DNA from: Pseudomonadota bacterium | GTDB lineage: Bacteria; Pseudomonadota; Alphaproteobacteria; Acetobacterales; Acetobacteraceae | Direction: 5' to 3' | DNA: 64,000 nt | NCBI GenBank assembly: GCA_019351895.1 | Contig: JABBOH010000015.1 | Location: 1-64,000 of the forward strand | Part shown: positions 39,313-47,372 of the stretch, piece after piece | Layout of the letters: every line of letters begins with the position of its first letter | Numbering within the stretch: the stretch's first letter is position 1 | Translations under genes and position numbers: made by a program | Notes under the pieces: model-generated | Told to the model about the DNA's origin: nothing | Database searches by the model: none | What the model saw: the letters and a program-made list of their open reading frames with translations, nothing else

Positions 39313-40053
39313 ATGACGGAGACCACACTGCCGGCGGCGAAAGCTGCCCGGATGCCCGCCAAAAACGTGCGGCCGTTCATGCATGCGCTCTCGGCACACT
39401 GGCCGGACGCGAAGACGGAGTTGGTCTACAAGGACCCGTACTCGCTGCTGGTGTCGGTCGTGCTTTCGGCGCAGGCGACGGACGTCTCGGTCAACCGCGC
39501 GACCGGCCCGCTGTTCCTCGCCGCGCCAACGCCCGCCGCGATGGTGGCCTTGGGCGAGGGCGGGCTTGGCGGCTACATCAAGTCGATCGGTCTGTGGCAG
39601 GGGAAGGCGCGGGCGGTCATTGCCCTCTCCAAGCTTCTTATCGAGCAGCATGGCGGAGAGGTGCCGCATGACCGGGACGCCCTCGAAGCCCTGCCCGGGG
39701 TCGGTCGCAAGACCGCCAATGTCGTGCTGAACGTTGCCTTCGGCGAGCCGACGATCGCGGTCGACACCCACATCTTCCGGCTCGGCAACCGGACGGGGCT
39801 CGCACCGGGCAAGACGCCGCGAGCCGTCGAGGACGCTCTGCTCAAGCGTCTGCCGAAGGACATGCTGATGCACGCCCATCACTGGCTGATCCTGCACGGG
39901 CGCTACATCTGCAAGGCGCGGACGCCCGAATGCTGGCGCTGTCAGGCCGCGCCCTGGTGCGCCTTGCAGCCCAAGACGACGCCGCCGTCCGAGAAGCGGC
40001 CATCTGCAAAACCGCATGGCCGGGCCACCGGCGTCACGATAGAAGACGCCTGA
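39313..40053 (+). CDS. nth: Endonuclease III
   Basis: 246 residues. The HhH-GPD core is LPGVGRKTANVVLNVAFG with catalytic Lys133 and Asp151 (AVDTHIFRL). Cys200-x6-Cys207-x2-Cys210-x5-Cys216 binds the [4Fe-4S] cluster. It removes oxidised pyrimidines and cuts at abasic sites. An extra 30-residue basic tail follows the cluster. mnmA starts 19 bp downstream. Confidence 0.95.
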   Translation: MTETTLPAAKAARMPAKNVRPFMHALSAHWPDAKTELVYKDPYSLLVSVVLSAQATDVSVNRATGPLFLAAPTPAAMVALGEGGLGGYIKSIGLWQGKARAVIALSKLLIEQHGGEVPHDRDALEALPGVGRKTANVVLNVAFGEPTIAVDTHIFRLGNRTGLAPGKTPRAVEDALLKRLPKDMLMHAHHWLILHGRYICKARTPECWRCQAAPWCALQPKTTPPSEKRPSAKPHGRATGVTIEDA

Positions 40054-40072
40054 ACCCAGGAGTGTCTGTCTG

Positions 40073-41164
40073 ATGCGGGTCGTCGTCGCCATGTCCGGCG
40101 GGGTGGATAGCTCGGTCGTCGCCGGTCTTCTGTCCGAACAGGGACATGAGGTCATCGGCGTGACCCTGCAGCTCTATGACCACGGCGCGGCTGCCAAGCG
40201 GCGCGGCGCCTGCTGCGCGGGCGAGGACATCCACGATGCCAAGCGCGTCGCGGACCGGCTCGGCATCGCGCATTACGTCATCGACGCGGAAGCGCGTTTC
40301 CGTGCGGCCGTCATGGAGGATTTCGCCGCAGGGTATGCGGCGGGAGAAACACCCGTGCCCTGCGTGCGCTGCAACCAGAGCCTGAAGTTCGGTGACCTCA
40401 TCGGGATGGCGCGCGACCTCGGCGCGGAGGCGATGGCGACCGGACATTACGTGCGGCGGGTCGAAGGACCCGACGGACCTGAATTGCACAAAGCGGCCGA
40501 CGCGGCGCGGGACCAGAGCTGGTTCCTGTTCGCGACGACGCGCGAGCAACTGGCCTATAGCCGTTTCCCGCTCGGCGACATGCCGGACAAGGAAGCGGTG
40601 CGCGCCGAGGCCGCGCGCCTGGGATTGGCCGTCGCGGTGAAACCGGACAGCCAGGACATCTGCTTCGTACCCGCGGGAAGTTACATCGACATCGTCGGCA
40701 AGCTGCGCCCCGAGGCGATGCAGCCGGGCGAGATTGTCGACACCGAGGGCCGTGTGCTCGGCCAGCACGCGGGCATCGCGCGCTATACGGTCGGGCAGGC
40801 CAAGCGGCTCGGGCTGCCGCGCACCGAGGGCGAGGCCGCTCCGGTCGTGACGCGGCTCGATCCCCAAAAGCGTCGCGTCGTCGTCGGGCCGCGCGGTGCC
40901 GGCGTGCGGGCGGTGAGGCTGCGCGAGGTCAACTGGCTCGCGGAGGCGCCGCCGGACGGGCTGAGGGTCACCGTCAAGCTGCGCGCGCGGTCCGAACCGG
41001 CGGGCGCTGTGGTCCGTCCGCTGTCCGAAAGCGCGGCCGAGGTTCTGCTCGACGAGACCGCGCTGCCGGCGCCGGGGCAGGCCTGCGTTTTCTATCGGGG
41101 CGAGCGCGTTCTCGGTGGCGGTTTCATCGAACGGCCCGTGGAGCTTCAGGCCTTCGGCACCTAA
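40073..41164 (+). CDS. mnmA: tRNA-specific 2-thiouridylase
   Basis: 363 residues. The PP-loop SGGVDSSV is at residues 8-15, the first active Cys is in PVPCVRCNQ, and the second is in the SQDICFVP segment. MnmA adds sulfur at position 2 of wobble uridine in tRNAs for Lys, Glu and Gln. AGGAG lies upstream of the ATG. Confidence 0.95.
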   Translation: MRVVVAMSGGVDSSVVAGLLSEQGHEVIGVTLQLYDHGAAAKRRGACCAGEDIHDAKRVADRLGIAHYVIDAEARFRAAVMEDFAAGYAAGETPVPCVRCNQSLKFGDLIGMARDLGAEAMATGHYVRRVEGPDGPELHKAADAARDQSWFLFATTREQLAYSRFPLGDMPDKEAVRAEAARLGLAVAVKPDSQDICFVPAGSYIDIVGKLRPEAMQPGEIVDTEGRVLGQHAGIARYTVGQAKRLGLPRTEGEAAPVVTRLDPQKRRVVVGPRGAGVRAVRLREVNWLAEAPPDGLRVTVKLRARSEPAGAVVRPLSESAAEVLLDETALPAPGQACVFYRGERVLGGGFIERPVELQAFGT

Positions 41165-41203
41165 ACCTTCGACCCTCGACACAGCCGGAAAGGCTCCATC
41201 CGC

Positions 41204-42049
41204 ATGCTCATCGCCCAGCTCTCGGACCTCCATGTGCGCCCGCGTGGCATTCCGGCCTCTCGCGTCGTCGAGACGAACATGCTGGTGGAGCGGGCGCTGG
41301 CAGCCGTGGCAGCCCTGAACCCCCTACCGGATATGGTGGTGATTTCAGGCGACGTGACCGAATGCGGGCGGCCCGAGGAATACCGGATGGCGGCGGAGCT
41401 TTTTCGCCGGTACCTCACGATGCCGGTCTTCGTCATTCCCGGCAATCACGACCGCCGCGGGAATTTCCGCGAGGGGCTCGGCCACATGCCGGGCGTCACC
41501 GCCCATCCTGACTTCGTTCAATACGCCGTCGAGGATTATCCGGTGCGGCTGGTCATGCTCGATTCCGTGGTGCCGGAGGCCGGCTACGGCCTGCTCTGTC
41601 CGCAGCGGCTGGCCTTCCTCGACGCAACCCTCTCGGCCGCGCCCGACAAGCCCACCATGCTGGTGCTGCACCACCCGCCGATGCTGACGGGGTCGGCAGG
41701 CATGGACGACATCTTCCTCCGCAACACGGGCGAGCTAGGGGCGCTGCTCGCGCGCCACCCGCAGGTCGAGCGCATCCTCACCGGGCATCATCACCGCTCC
41801 GTGGTCGGACGGCTGGGCAATGCCATCGTGATCGTGGCGCCCGCCGTCGTGCATCAGACGGAGCTGAACCTGATCGGCGGCAGGCCGGATTTCCTGGTGA
41901 TGGAGCCGCCTGCCTATCAGCTGCATCTGCACCTGCCGGATGGCGGCATCGCGACCCACCTCGCCTATGTGGAGCGTTTCCCAGGCCCGTACCCGTTCCT
42001 GGTGGATGCGGACTATCCGGGCTATCGGCCGAAGCCTGCCCGCGCCTGA
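41204..42049 (+). CDS. Class III cyclic-nucleotide-type phosphodiesterase (metallophosphatase)
   Basis: 281 residues. Metal motifs in order: QLSDLHV (Asp-x-His), VVISGDVT, IPGNHDRR, VLHHPP and GHHHRS. The set matches the class III cyclic nucleotide phosphodiesterase (CpdA/Rv0805) group. cAMP is a plausible substrate, but several family members act on other phosphoesters. It is the last gene before a tRNA. Confidence 0.83.
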   Translation: MLIAQLSDLHVRPRGIPASRVVETNMLVERALAAVAALNPLPDMVVISGDVTECGRPEEYRMAAELFRRYLTMPVFVIPGNHDRRGNFREGLGHMPGVTAHPDFVQYAVEDYPVRLVMLDSVVPEAGYGLLCPQRLAFLDATLSAAPDKPTMLVLHHPPMLTGSAGMDDIFLRNTGELGALLARHPQVERILTGHHHRSVVGRLGNAIVIVAPAVVHQTELNLIGGRPDFLVMEPPAYQLHLHLPDGGIATHLAYVERFPGPYPFLVDADYPGYRPKPARA

Positions 42050-42056
42050 GGGCGGG

Positions 42057-42084
42057 TTGACGCCGGGCGGGGTGAGCGCTATCC
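42057..42084 (+). promoter_or_regulatory. Predicted promoter of tRNA-Met
   Basis: TTGACG (42057-42062), 15 bases, GCTATCC (42078-42084), resembling the alphaproteobacterial housekeeping pattern TTGACG...GCTA. The tRNA starts 45 bases after it. The same spacing occurs before tRNA-Phe. Confidence 0.45.
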
Positions 42085-42128
42085 GCACGCACCGCGCTCG
42101 GGGCTCGATCCCGCGCTTCGTCTGGTAT

Positions 42129-42203
42129 GGCGGCGTAGCTCAGCGGTAGAGCAGGGGAATCATAATCCCTTGGTCGGCGGTTCAAATCCGTCCGCCGCTA
42201 CCA
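42129..42203 (+). tRNA. tRNA-Met (CAT)
   Basis: A full cloverleaf with encoded CCA: acceptor GGCGGCG/CGCCGCT (one G-T pair), D stem GCTC/GAGC, anticodon loop ATCATAA with CAT at 34-36, T loop TTCAAAT. The acceptor and D arm resemble elongator tRNA-Met rather than the initiator, which has a different first base pair. A tRNA-Ile2 (lysidine-modified CAT) cannot be excluded. Confidence 0.92.
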
Positions 42204-42207
42204 GATG

Positions 42208-42729
42208 TCATCCGGGTTCGCGCAGGGTGTCGTCGGCATTCGTGTCTGTCGCCAGCGCCTCGGGCATCAGATTCAGCTGCGCCAGAAACGCGCCCAGACC
42301 GCCATCGGCGGCGAGCTCAGCCGCCTCCTCCAGCGGCATCCAGCGCCGTTCGCGCTCGCCCTTCTCCTTCCAGTCATCCAGATGACGGTCGACATCGAGC
42401 CGGAACACAATCACTTCGCACGGACGCGATTTTCCGGAGGAGAGGCGCTTGGCGGATTGATACCGCCCGATCGATCGGGGCTGGATGGTGCCGGAGACAC
42501 CCGCCTCCTCGAAAGCCTCCAGCCTCGCGAGCGCACTGGCGCCAAGGCGACGATCGGGATGGCCTTTCGGGATAATCCAGCGCCGTGTTTCCCGCGACGT
42601 GATCAGCAACACATAGGGGCGTCCGTCGATCACCGACACCGGCAAGGCGGCAAACTGCTTCAGAGATTTAGGCATTCCCGCGTATCCGCACCTCCGACCG
42701 GGTTGCTCCCGCCAGTCGTCATTAGTCAT
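42208..42729 (-). CDS. NUDIX hydrolase
   Basis: 173 residues from the ATG at 42729; a later in-frame ATG at 42675 (MPKSLKQF) is equally possible because both ribosome sites are weak. The NUDIX segment reads IIPKGHPDRRLGASALARLEAFEEAGVSG; as in the DIPP-like subgroup, the first conserved Glu is absent while the EAFEEAG glutamates remain. It probably hydrolyses a nucleoside or inositol diphosphate. It is convergent with tRNA-Met. Confidence 0.8.
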   Translation of the reverse strand: MTNDDWREQPGRRCGYAGMPKSLKQFAALPVSVIDGRPYVLLITSRETRRWIIPKGHPDRRLGASALARLEAFEEAGVSGTIQPRSIGRYQSAKRLSSGKSRPCEVIVFRLDVDRHLDDWKEKGERERRWMPLEEAAELAADGGLGAFLAQLNLMPEALATDTNADDTLREPG

Positions 42730-43109
42730 CCTGCAGCCAAAGACATCTAGTCCTATTTTCGGAGTTTCCAAGTTGCTCGCCGGATGCTCGCCAGATCGAG
42801 CATGCTGCCCCCGTGCCAGCAGACTGCCGCCGCGTCCGGGCAAGGTCATCGGGACGAAGTCGCTCGGTCAGCATGCTCCGGCCCGGCAGGTCTCCTTACG
42901 TCAGCGGACGAAACCGATTGGCCGATGGCGGACGAGCCTGACACCAAGGGCATAAACCAAGCGGAGGCGGCCCACCCCCATTCGGAAGCAAGCGTTAATG
43001 TATCGCAATAAATCTGACCGAAATGGCGAATTTGTTGACGACGCAACAACCGTTCCGCACCCGATTGGCAGGGCAGACAACCGGGCCGCTCATCGCTAGC
43101 TTCGGCCGC
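42730..43109. other. NUDIX-amidase divergent intergenic region
   Basis: 380 bp with no supported gene; short open frames here lack family likeness. It contains the inverted repeat at 43032-43049. Confidence 0.5.
43032..43049. promoter_or_regulatory. Inverted repeat TTGTTG-N6-CAACAA upstream of the amidase gene
   Basis: A perfect six-base inverted repeat 60 bp before the amidase ATG. It could be an operator for a dimeric repressor; the regulator is unknown. Confidence 0.3.
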
Positions 43110-44501
43110 ATGACAGACATCGCCGATCTCCCTGCCGCGACCCTGACCCGTGCCTTCCGGGACGGGAGCCTGTCCCCGGTGGACGCGACAGCCGCCGCCC
43201 TTGCCCGCGTCGAGGCCTGGGATGACCAGCTTTGCGCGACCTGGGCGATGGATGCCGAAGGCGCCCTCGCCGCCGCGCGGGCTTCCGAGGCTCGGTGGCG
43301 GGACGGCGCAACGCTCGGGCCGCTCGATGGCGTGCCGGTGACGGTCAAGGAGAACATCGCGACCAAGGGCGTGCCGATGCCCGCCGGCACGGCTGCCATC
43401 GAGCCGCAGATCGCGGCAGCCGACGCTCCGGTGGCGGCGCGACTGCGGGAAGGCGGCGCCGTCATCCTGGGCAAGACCACGATGCCGGATTTCGGCATGC
43501 TCTCCTCGGGTCTGTCGAGCTTCCATCGCCTGGCCCGCAACCCCTGGAACCTCGCCTGCAACCCCGGTGGATCGAGCGCAGGGGCCGCCGCCGCCACCGC
43601 CGCCGGCTATGCGCCCATCAATATCGGCACCGATATCGGCGGCTCGGTGCGGCTGCCGGCCGCACTCTGCGGCGCCGTGGCCCTGAAGCCGAGCTTCGGG
43701 CGCGTGCCGGTCTATCCGCCCTTCCTCGGTCGGGCCGCCGGCCCCATCGCCCGCACTGTCGCTGATGTCGCACTCGCCATGGCCGTGCTCAGCCTGCCCG
43801 ACGCGCGCGACTACATGAGCCTTCCGCCGGCCGAGATCGACTGGACGGCAGAGCCGCTGCCGCTGAGCGGGCTGAGGATCGGCCTCTGCATGGATACCGG
43901 GATCGGCGACGCGCCCGAGCCCGAGGTGGTCGAGACCATCACCGCAGCGGCGCGGCTGTTCGAACGCGAGGGCGCGATCGTGGAGCCCCTCGGCCCATAC
44001 CTCACGCCCGCGATGCTGGACGGGCTGGACAATTTCTGGCGGACCCGCTTCGCTGCCGATACCGAGTGGTTCTCGCCCGAGCAGCACGCGCGCGTCCTGC
44101 CCTATATCCGAGCCTGGATCGACGGCGCCCGAGACCTCCCGGGGCTCGAGGTCTATCGCGGCTTCGCGCAGATCGGGGCGATGAGCGAGGCCACCCAGGT
44201 AGCGACCGCGCCCTTCGACTTCGTGCTGTCGCCGGTCTGGCCCGTCGTCTCGTTTCCGGCCGAGTTCGCGAGCCCGCTGAACGACCCGGCACGGCCCTTC
44301 GCGCATATCGGCTACTGCGTCGGCTTCAACATGAGCGAGCAGCCGGCCCTGTCGATCAACTGTGGCTATTCGGCCGCCGGCATGCCGATCGGTCTTCAGA
44401 TCGCGGGCCGGCGCTTCGACGATCTCGGCGTGCTTCGCGTGGGCGCGGCATTCGAAACGATTCGTGCTCCTCAGCGCCCCTGGCCGCGGCTCGGCGCATG
44501 A
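43110..44501 (+). CDS. Amidase-signature family amidase
   Basis: 463 residues from the ATG at 43110 (MTDIADLPAATLTR); the upstream in-frame extension is not needed. The Ser-cisSer-Lys triad is visible: VTVKENI (Lys), GGSSAGAAAA (cis-Ser) and TDIGGSVRLPA (nucleophile Ser). Without gatB/gatC beside it, this is a stand-alone amidase, not GatA. The substrate is unknown. Confidence 0.9.
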   Translation: MTDIADLPAATLTRAFRDGSLSPVDATAAALARVEAWDDQLCATWAMDAEGALAAARASEARWRDGATLGPLDGVPVTVKENIATKGVPMPAGTAAIEPQIAAADAPVAARLREGGAVILGKTTMPDFGMLSSGLSSFHRLARNPWNLACNPGGSSAGAAAATAAGYAPINIGTDIGGSVRLPAALCGAVALKPSFGRVPVYPPFLGRAAGPIARTVADVALAMAVLSLPDARDYMSLPPAEIDWTAEPLPLSGLRIGLCMDTGIGDAPEPEVVETITAAARLFEREGAIVEPLGPYLTPAMLDGLDNFWRTRFAADTEWFSPEQHARVLPYIRAWIDGARDLPGLEVYRGFAQIGAMSEATQVATAPFDFVLSPVWPVVSFPAEFASPLNDPARPFAHIGYCVGFNMSEQPALSINCGYSAAGMPIGLQIAGRRFDDLGVLRVGAAFETIRAPQRPWPRLGA

Positions 44502-44596
44502 AGGCTCCGGCTGCGCTCTCTTGCTGGTAGCGGCTCCGGGACCACCTGCAGAGCAGCCGGTAACGCCTCCGGCCTGACATCAGTGGAGCGTTGAGG

Positions 44597-44872
44597 ATGA
44601 GATTTTGGACTGCGCTGGCCCTCGTGGCCGCGCTTGGAACAGGGGCGGCCCTGCCGGCTGCGGCGCAGGCACCGCCACCCCCGCCCGGCTACCGGCCGCC
44701 TCCCCCACCTGGGTATCTGCCGCCGCCACCGCCGGGATACCGGCCGCCACCGCCGCCGGGATACCGGCCGCCACCGCCGGGGTATCGGCACCACTATGAC
44801 CGCGATTGGTACCGCCACCACCACTATTACTATCACGACCATCACTGGGCGCCGCCGCCACAGCGCTATTGA
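44597..44872 (+). CDS. Small secreted Pro/Gly/Tyr repeat protein with His/Tyr-rich tail
   Basis: 91 residues from the ATG at 44597 (a TTG start at 44591 adds two). A signal peptide ends near AAAQA (residue 24). The mature part is five repeats of PPPPPGYR (the second ends in Leu, the last has one Pro fewer), followed by a tail rich in His and Tyr that ends PPPQRY. Such proteins are usually envelope-associated; the His-rich tail could bind metal. The function is unknown. Confidence 0.7.
   Translation: MRFWTALALVAALGTGAALPAAAQAPPPPPGYRPPPPPGYLPPPPPGYRPPPPPGYRPPPPGYRHHYDRDWYRHHHYYYHDHHWAPPPQRY
44672..44788 (+). repeat. Tandem 24-bp repeat encoding PPPPPGYR
   Basis: Four 24-bp units plus one 21-bp unit, all in frame. 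Units 3 and 4 are nearly identical, which suggests recent duplication; units 1 and 2 have diverged at synonymous sites. Confidence 0.85.
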
Positions 44873-44971
44873 AGGCGCGCCGGCGGCGAAAGCCGCCGGC
44901 CTACCGGCGGCGCGACGCGGCGGATGGGGCCGCAACCCTCAAATTAATGGTGGTGGATGGCCGGAGGCGGA

Positions 44972-45047
44972 TGGTGCCCAGGGGCGGATTCGAACCACCG
45001 ACACTGCAATTTTCAGTCGCATGCTCTACCAACTGAGCTACCTGGGC
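44972..45047 (-). tRNA. tRNA-Phe (GAA)
   Basis: Minus-strand cloverleaf of 76 bases with encoded CCA: acceptor GCCCAGG/CCTGGGC, D stem GCTC/GAGC, anticodon loop CTGAAAA with GAA, T loop TTCGAAT. The anticodon stem has one G-T pair. Confidence 0.96.
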
Positions 45048-45072
45048 ACAGGGCTCTCGGCCGAGGCGGCTG

Positions 45073-45099
45073 GGTAGCGCACCCAGCCCGCCCGATCAA
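45073..45099 (-). promoter_or_regulatory. Predicted promoter of tRNA-Phe
   Basis: On the minus strand TTGATC (45099-45094), 15 bases, GCTACC (45078-45073). The spacing and the GCTA -10 start match the tRNA-Met promoter. The tRNA 5' end is 26 bases downstream. Confidence 0.45.
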
Positions 45100-45144
45100 G
45101 AGCCGCCCGCGCAATCGAGCCGCCATATTCAGCCCATACGGCCC

Positions 45145-47190
45145 TTACGGGCTCAGGCCATAGCGCTCCATCTTGCGATAGAGCGTGCTGCGCGAGATGC
45201 CGAGGCTGCGCGCGGCCTCGGCCAGATTGGCATCCGCCTGCCGAATTGCCTGGGCGATGGCGGCGCGCTCGGCCTGTTCCAGGCTGGTGCAATGCGCGCC
45301 CGGCTGCCCGGCCGCTGTCGAACCGAGGACAGGCGGCGCGGACTCTAGGAATTGCGCCACCTCCTCCTCCGTCACCACCTCACCCTCCGCCATCAGCAGC
45401 AGGCTCTCGACGATGTTGCGCAACTCCCGCACGTTCCCAGGCCAGCCATAGGCCCGCAGCATCGCCATCACCGGCTCCCCGAATTCCCGCGGCGGAACCC
45501 GGTGCCGCGCCGCGAGGCGCTGGTTGAAGAGCGCCACCAGCAGGTCGATGTCGCCCTCCCGCTCCCGGAGCGGCGGCGGCTGCAGGCTCGTCACGCTCAG
45601 CCGGTGATAGAGGTCGCGCCGGAACCGCCCAGCCGTCACCTCATCCACCAGATGCCGGTTGGTCATCGCGATCAGCCGCACATCCACGACATGCGGCTGG
45701 CCGCTGCCCAGGCGGTAGATCACGCCCTCCTCCAGCACGCGCAGCAGAAAGGACTGCAGTTCGAGCGGAAGCTCGCCGATCTCGTCGAGGCAGAGCGTGC
45801 CGCCATGCGCCTGCTCGAACCGGCCGACAGCGCCGCCCGCCGCGGCGCCCGTGAAGGCGCCGCGCACATGCCCGAACAGCTCGCTCGCCAGCAGGTCCTT
45901 CACGACAGCGCCGCAGTTGAAGACAATGAAGGGGCGGCCATCTGCCAGGTCGCCGTGCAGCGCGCGCGCGAAAAGCTCCTTGCCGACGCCAGTCTCGCCC
46001 TCGATCAGAACCGGCACCCGCCGGCCGACGAGGCGGCGCGCACGCGTCACCACGCGCTCCATGCTGGCGCTGCGCCAGATGATCTCGGCAAAGGGATCGG
46101 GCGGTGATGGCAGCGGCGACACCCATCCCGACCCCGCCCTGTGCGACGGCGGTATCCGCAGCACCGCGCCGATGGTCCGCCCCTCGCTACGGATGACGCT
46201 GAACCAGTCGGACCGCAGCGGTTGCGGCAGTTGCGCCGGCCAGTCGTCGATGGGCGCACCCTCGGCGAGCCCCGGCAGCCGATGGCCGAGCGCCACCAGA
46301 TCGGGAGTGCGCCCGCTGCTGTGGACGAGGCGGCCATGCCGGTCGAGCACGACGAGGCCGGCGCGATCGAGGTCCGAGGCCGAGGCAAGACACGCCTCCA
46401 GAAGCTGCATCCGCTCCAGGCTCATGCGCTGGCTCAGCACCATCTCGATCTGCCGCGCGGTCGCGACGGCGAGGCTGAGATTGTTGCGCTGGTAGGTCGC
46501 GGTCGGTCCCGAGATATCGACGACGCCGAGCAGACGCCCGCTGCCGGGCTCACGGATCGGCGCGGCGGCGCAGGTCCAACCCTTGATGCCCTCGCAGAAG
46601 TGCTCGGCCGCATGAACCTGCGCGGGACGGCCGGTCGCGAGCGCTGTGCCGATGCCGTTGGTGCCGACCGTGTGCTCGCGCCAGTCGCCGCCCGGCATCA
46701 GGTGGATGTCCTGCCCGTCATCGAGCGTCTGGTGGTCGCCGATCGTGTCGAGCACGATGCCGTCGGTGTTGGTCAGCAGCATCAGCGAGCGCGAGCCGCC
46801 GAACAGTTCCGCCGCACGGGTGAAGACCTCGGAAGCGGCGCTCAGGAGGTCGGCATGCCGCACCCGGAGCGCCTCCATCGCGTCCCCCCGAGCAGCAAGC
46901 GGCGCGGACCGGCCCGAGGGGTTGATGCCGAGTTGCTGGCTGCGCAGCCAAGAGGCCACGACGCCATTGGCGCTCGGCACCATGGCCTCGTCATCGCCGC
47001 TCAGAAATCGCTCCCAGGCGCGCATCGTCTGGGTGCCCTCGGCGCGTTGCATGATGTGGAAGGAACGGCGCTCGCGGGCGGCCGACGCGGATGACGGGGC
47101 ACGCTCGTCCCTCCGCGGCACCGGGCTTCCCGCCGGGGCGCCGCGTTCGGTGGTCGGACGCCCAGGCGCAGACCGCTCGGGGCCTGGCAT
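45145..47190 (-). CDS. prmR: Sigma-54-dependent activator (AcoR/PrmR type), last gene of the monooxygenase cluster
   Basis: 681 residues from the ATG at 47190, which has AAGGA six bases upstream; internal ATGs at 47052 and 47025 would remove a low-complexity N-terminus. A GAF-like sensor covers about 117-250, the AAA+ domain has Walker A GETGVGKE (398-405), the sigma-54 contact loop GAFTGA (444-449) and Walker B GGTLCLDE (463-470), and a Fis-type HTH ends the protein. Its place after the GroEL paralogue matches prmR in known propane monooxygenase operons, so it probably activates the -24/-12 promoter upstream of prmA. The effector is unknown. Confidence 0.85.
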   Translation of the reverse strand: MPGPERSAPGRPTTERGAPAGSPVPRRDERAPSSASAARERRSFHIMQRAEGTQTMRAWERFLSGDDEAMVPSANGVVASWLRSQQLGINPSGRSAPLAARGDAMEALRVRHADLLSAASEVFTRAAELFGGSRSLMLLTNTDGIVLDTIGDHQTLDDGQDIHLMPGGDWREHTVGTNGIGTALATGRPAQVHAAEHFCEGIKGWTCAAAPIREPGSGRLLGVVDISGPTATYQRNNLSLAVATARQIEMVLSQRMSLERMQLLEACLASASDLDRAGLVVLDRHGRLVHSSGRTPDLVALGHRLPGLAEGAPIDDWPAQLPQPLRSDWFSVIRSEGRTIGAVLRIPPSHRAGSGWVSPLPSPPDPFAEIIWRSASMERVVTRARRLVGRRVPVLIEGETGVGKELFARALHGDLADGRPFIVFNCGAVVKDLLASELFGHVRGAFTGAAAGGAVGRFEQAHGGTLCLDEIGELPLELQSFLLRVLEEGVIYRLGSGQPHVVDVRLIAMTNRHLVDEVTAGRFRRDLYHRLSVTSLQPPPLREREGDIDLLVALFNQRLAARHRVPPREFGEPVMAMLRAYGWPGNVRELRNIVESLLLMAEGEVVTEEEVAQFLESAPPVLGSTAAGQPGAHCTSLEQAERAAIAQAIRQADANLAEAARSLGISRSTLYRKMERYGLSP

Positions 47191-47230
47191 GGCAGTTCCT
47201 TCCCTGTCGACCGTCGGGACTGCGAACGGC

Positions 47231-47252
47231 GATGCCTTCGCGGCATCTTTTT
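47231..47252 (+). terminator. Plus-strand intrinsic-type hairpin with T5 tract
   Basis: GATGCC (47231-47236) and GGCATC (47242-47247) with loop TTCGC, followed by TTTTT. It faces the opposite way to the neighbouring genes, 41 bp before the prmR start, so it could stop antisense transcription or act as a leader hairpin of prmR. Confidence 0.45.
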
Positions 47253-47372
47253 CTGCGGCGATGATAGGGCGTTCCCCCGCGCCTCGATAGGGAGCGATTG
47301 AGCCCCCCCCGGTCCCGGCGGAAACCCTTTCTCAGCCTTGCATCATCTGGCCCGATGGCCTCCGGCCGGCGG

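Noticed and set aside
42129-42203. tRNA-Ile2 (lysidine CAT) identity
   Set aside because: The acceptor and D arm look more like elongator tRNA-Met; not fully excluded.
47303-47310. A run of eight C as a phase-variable tract
   Set aside because: It lies between genes and alters no reading frame or obvious promoter spacing.
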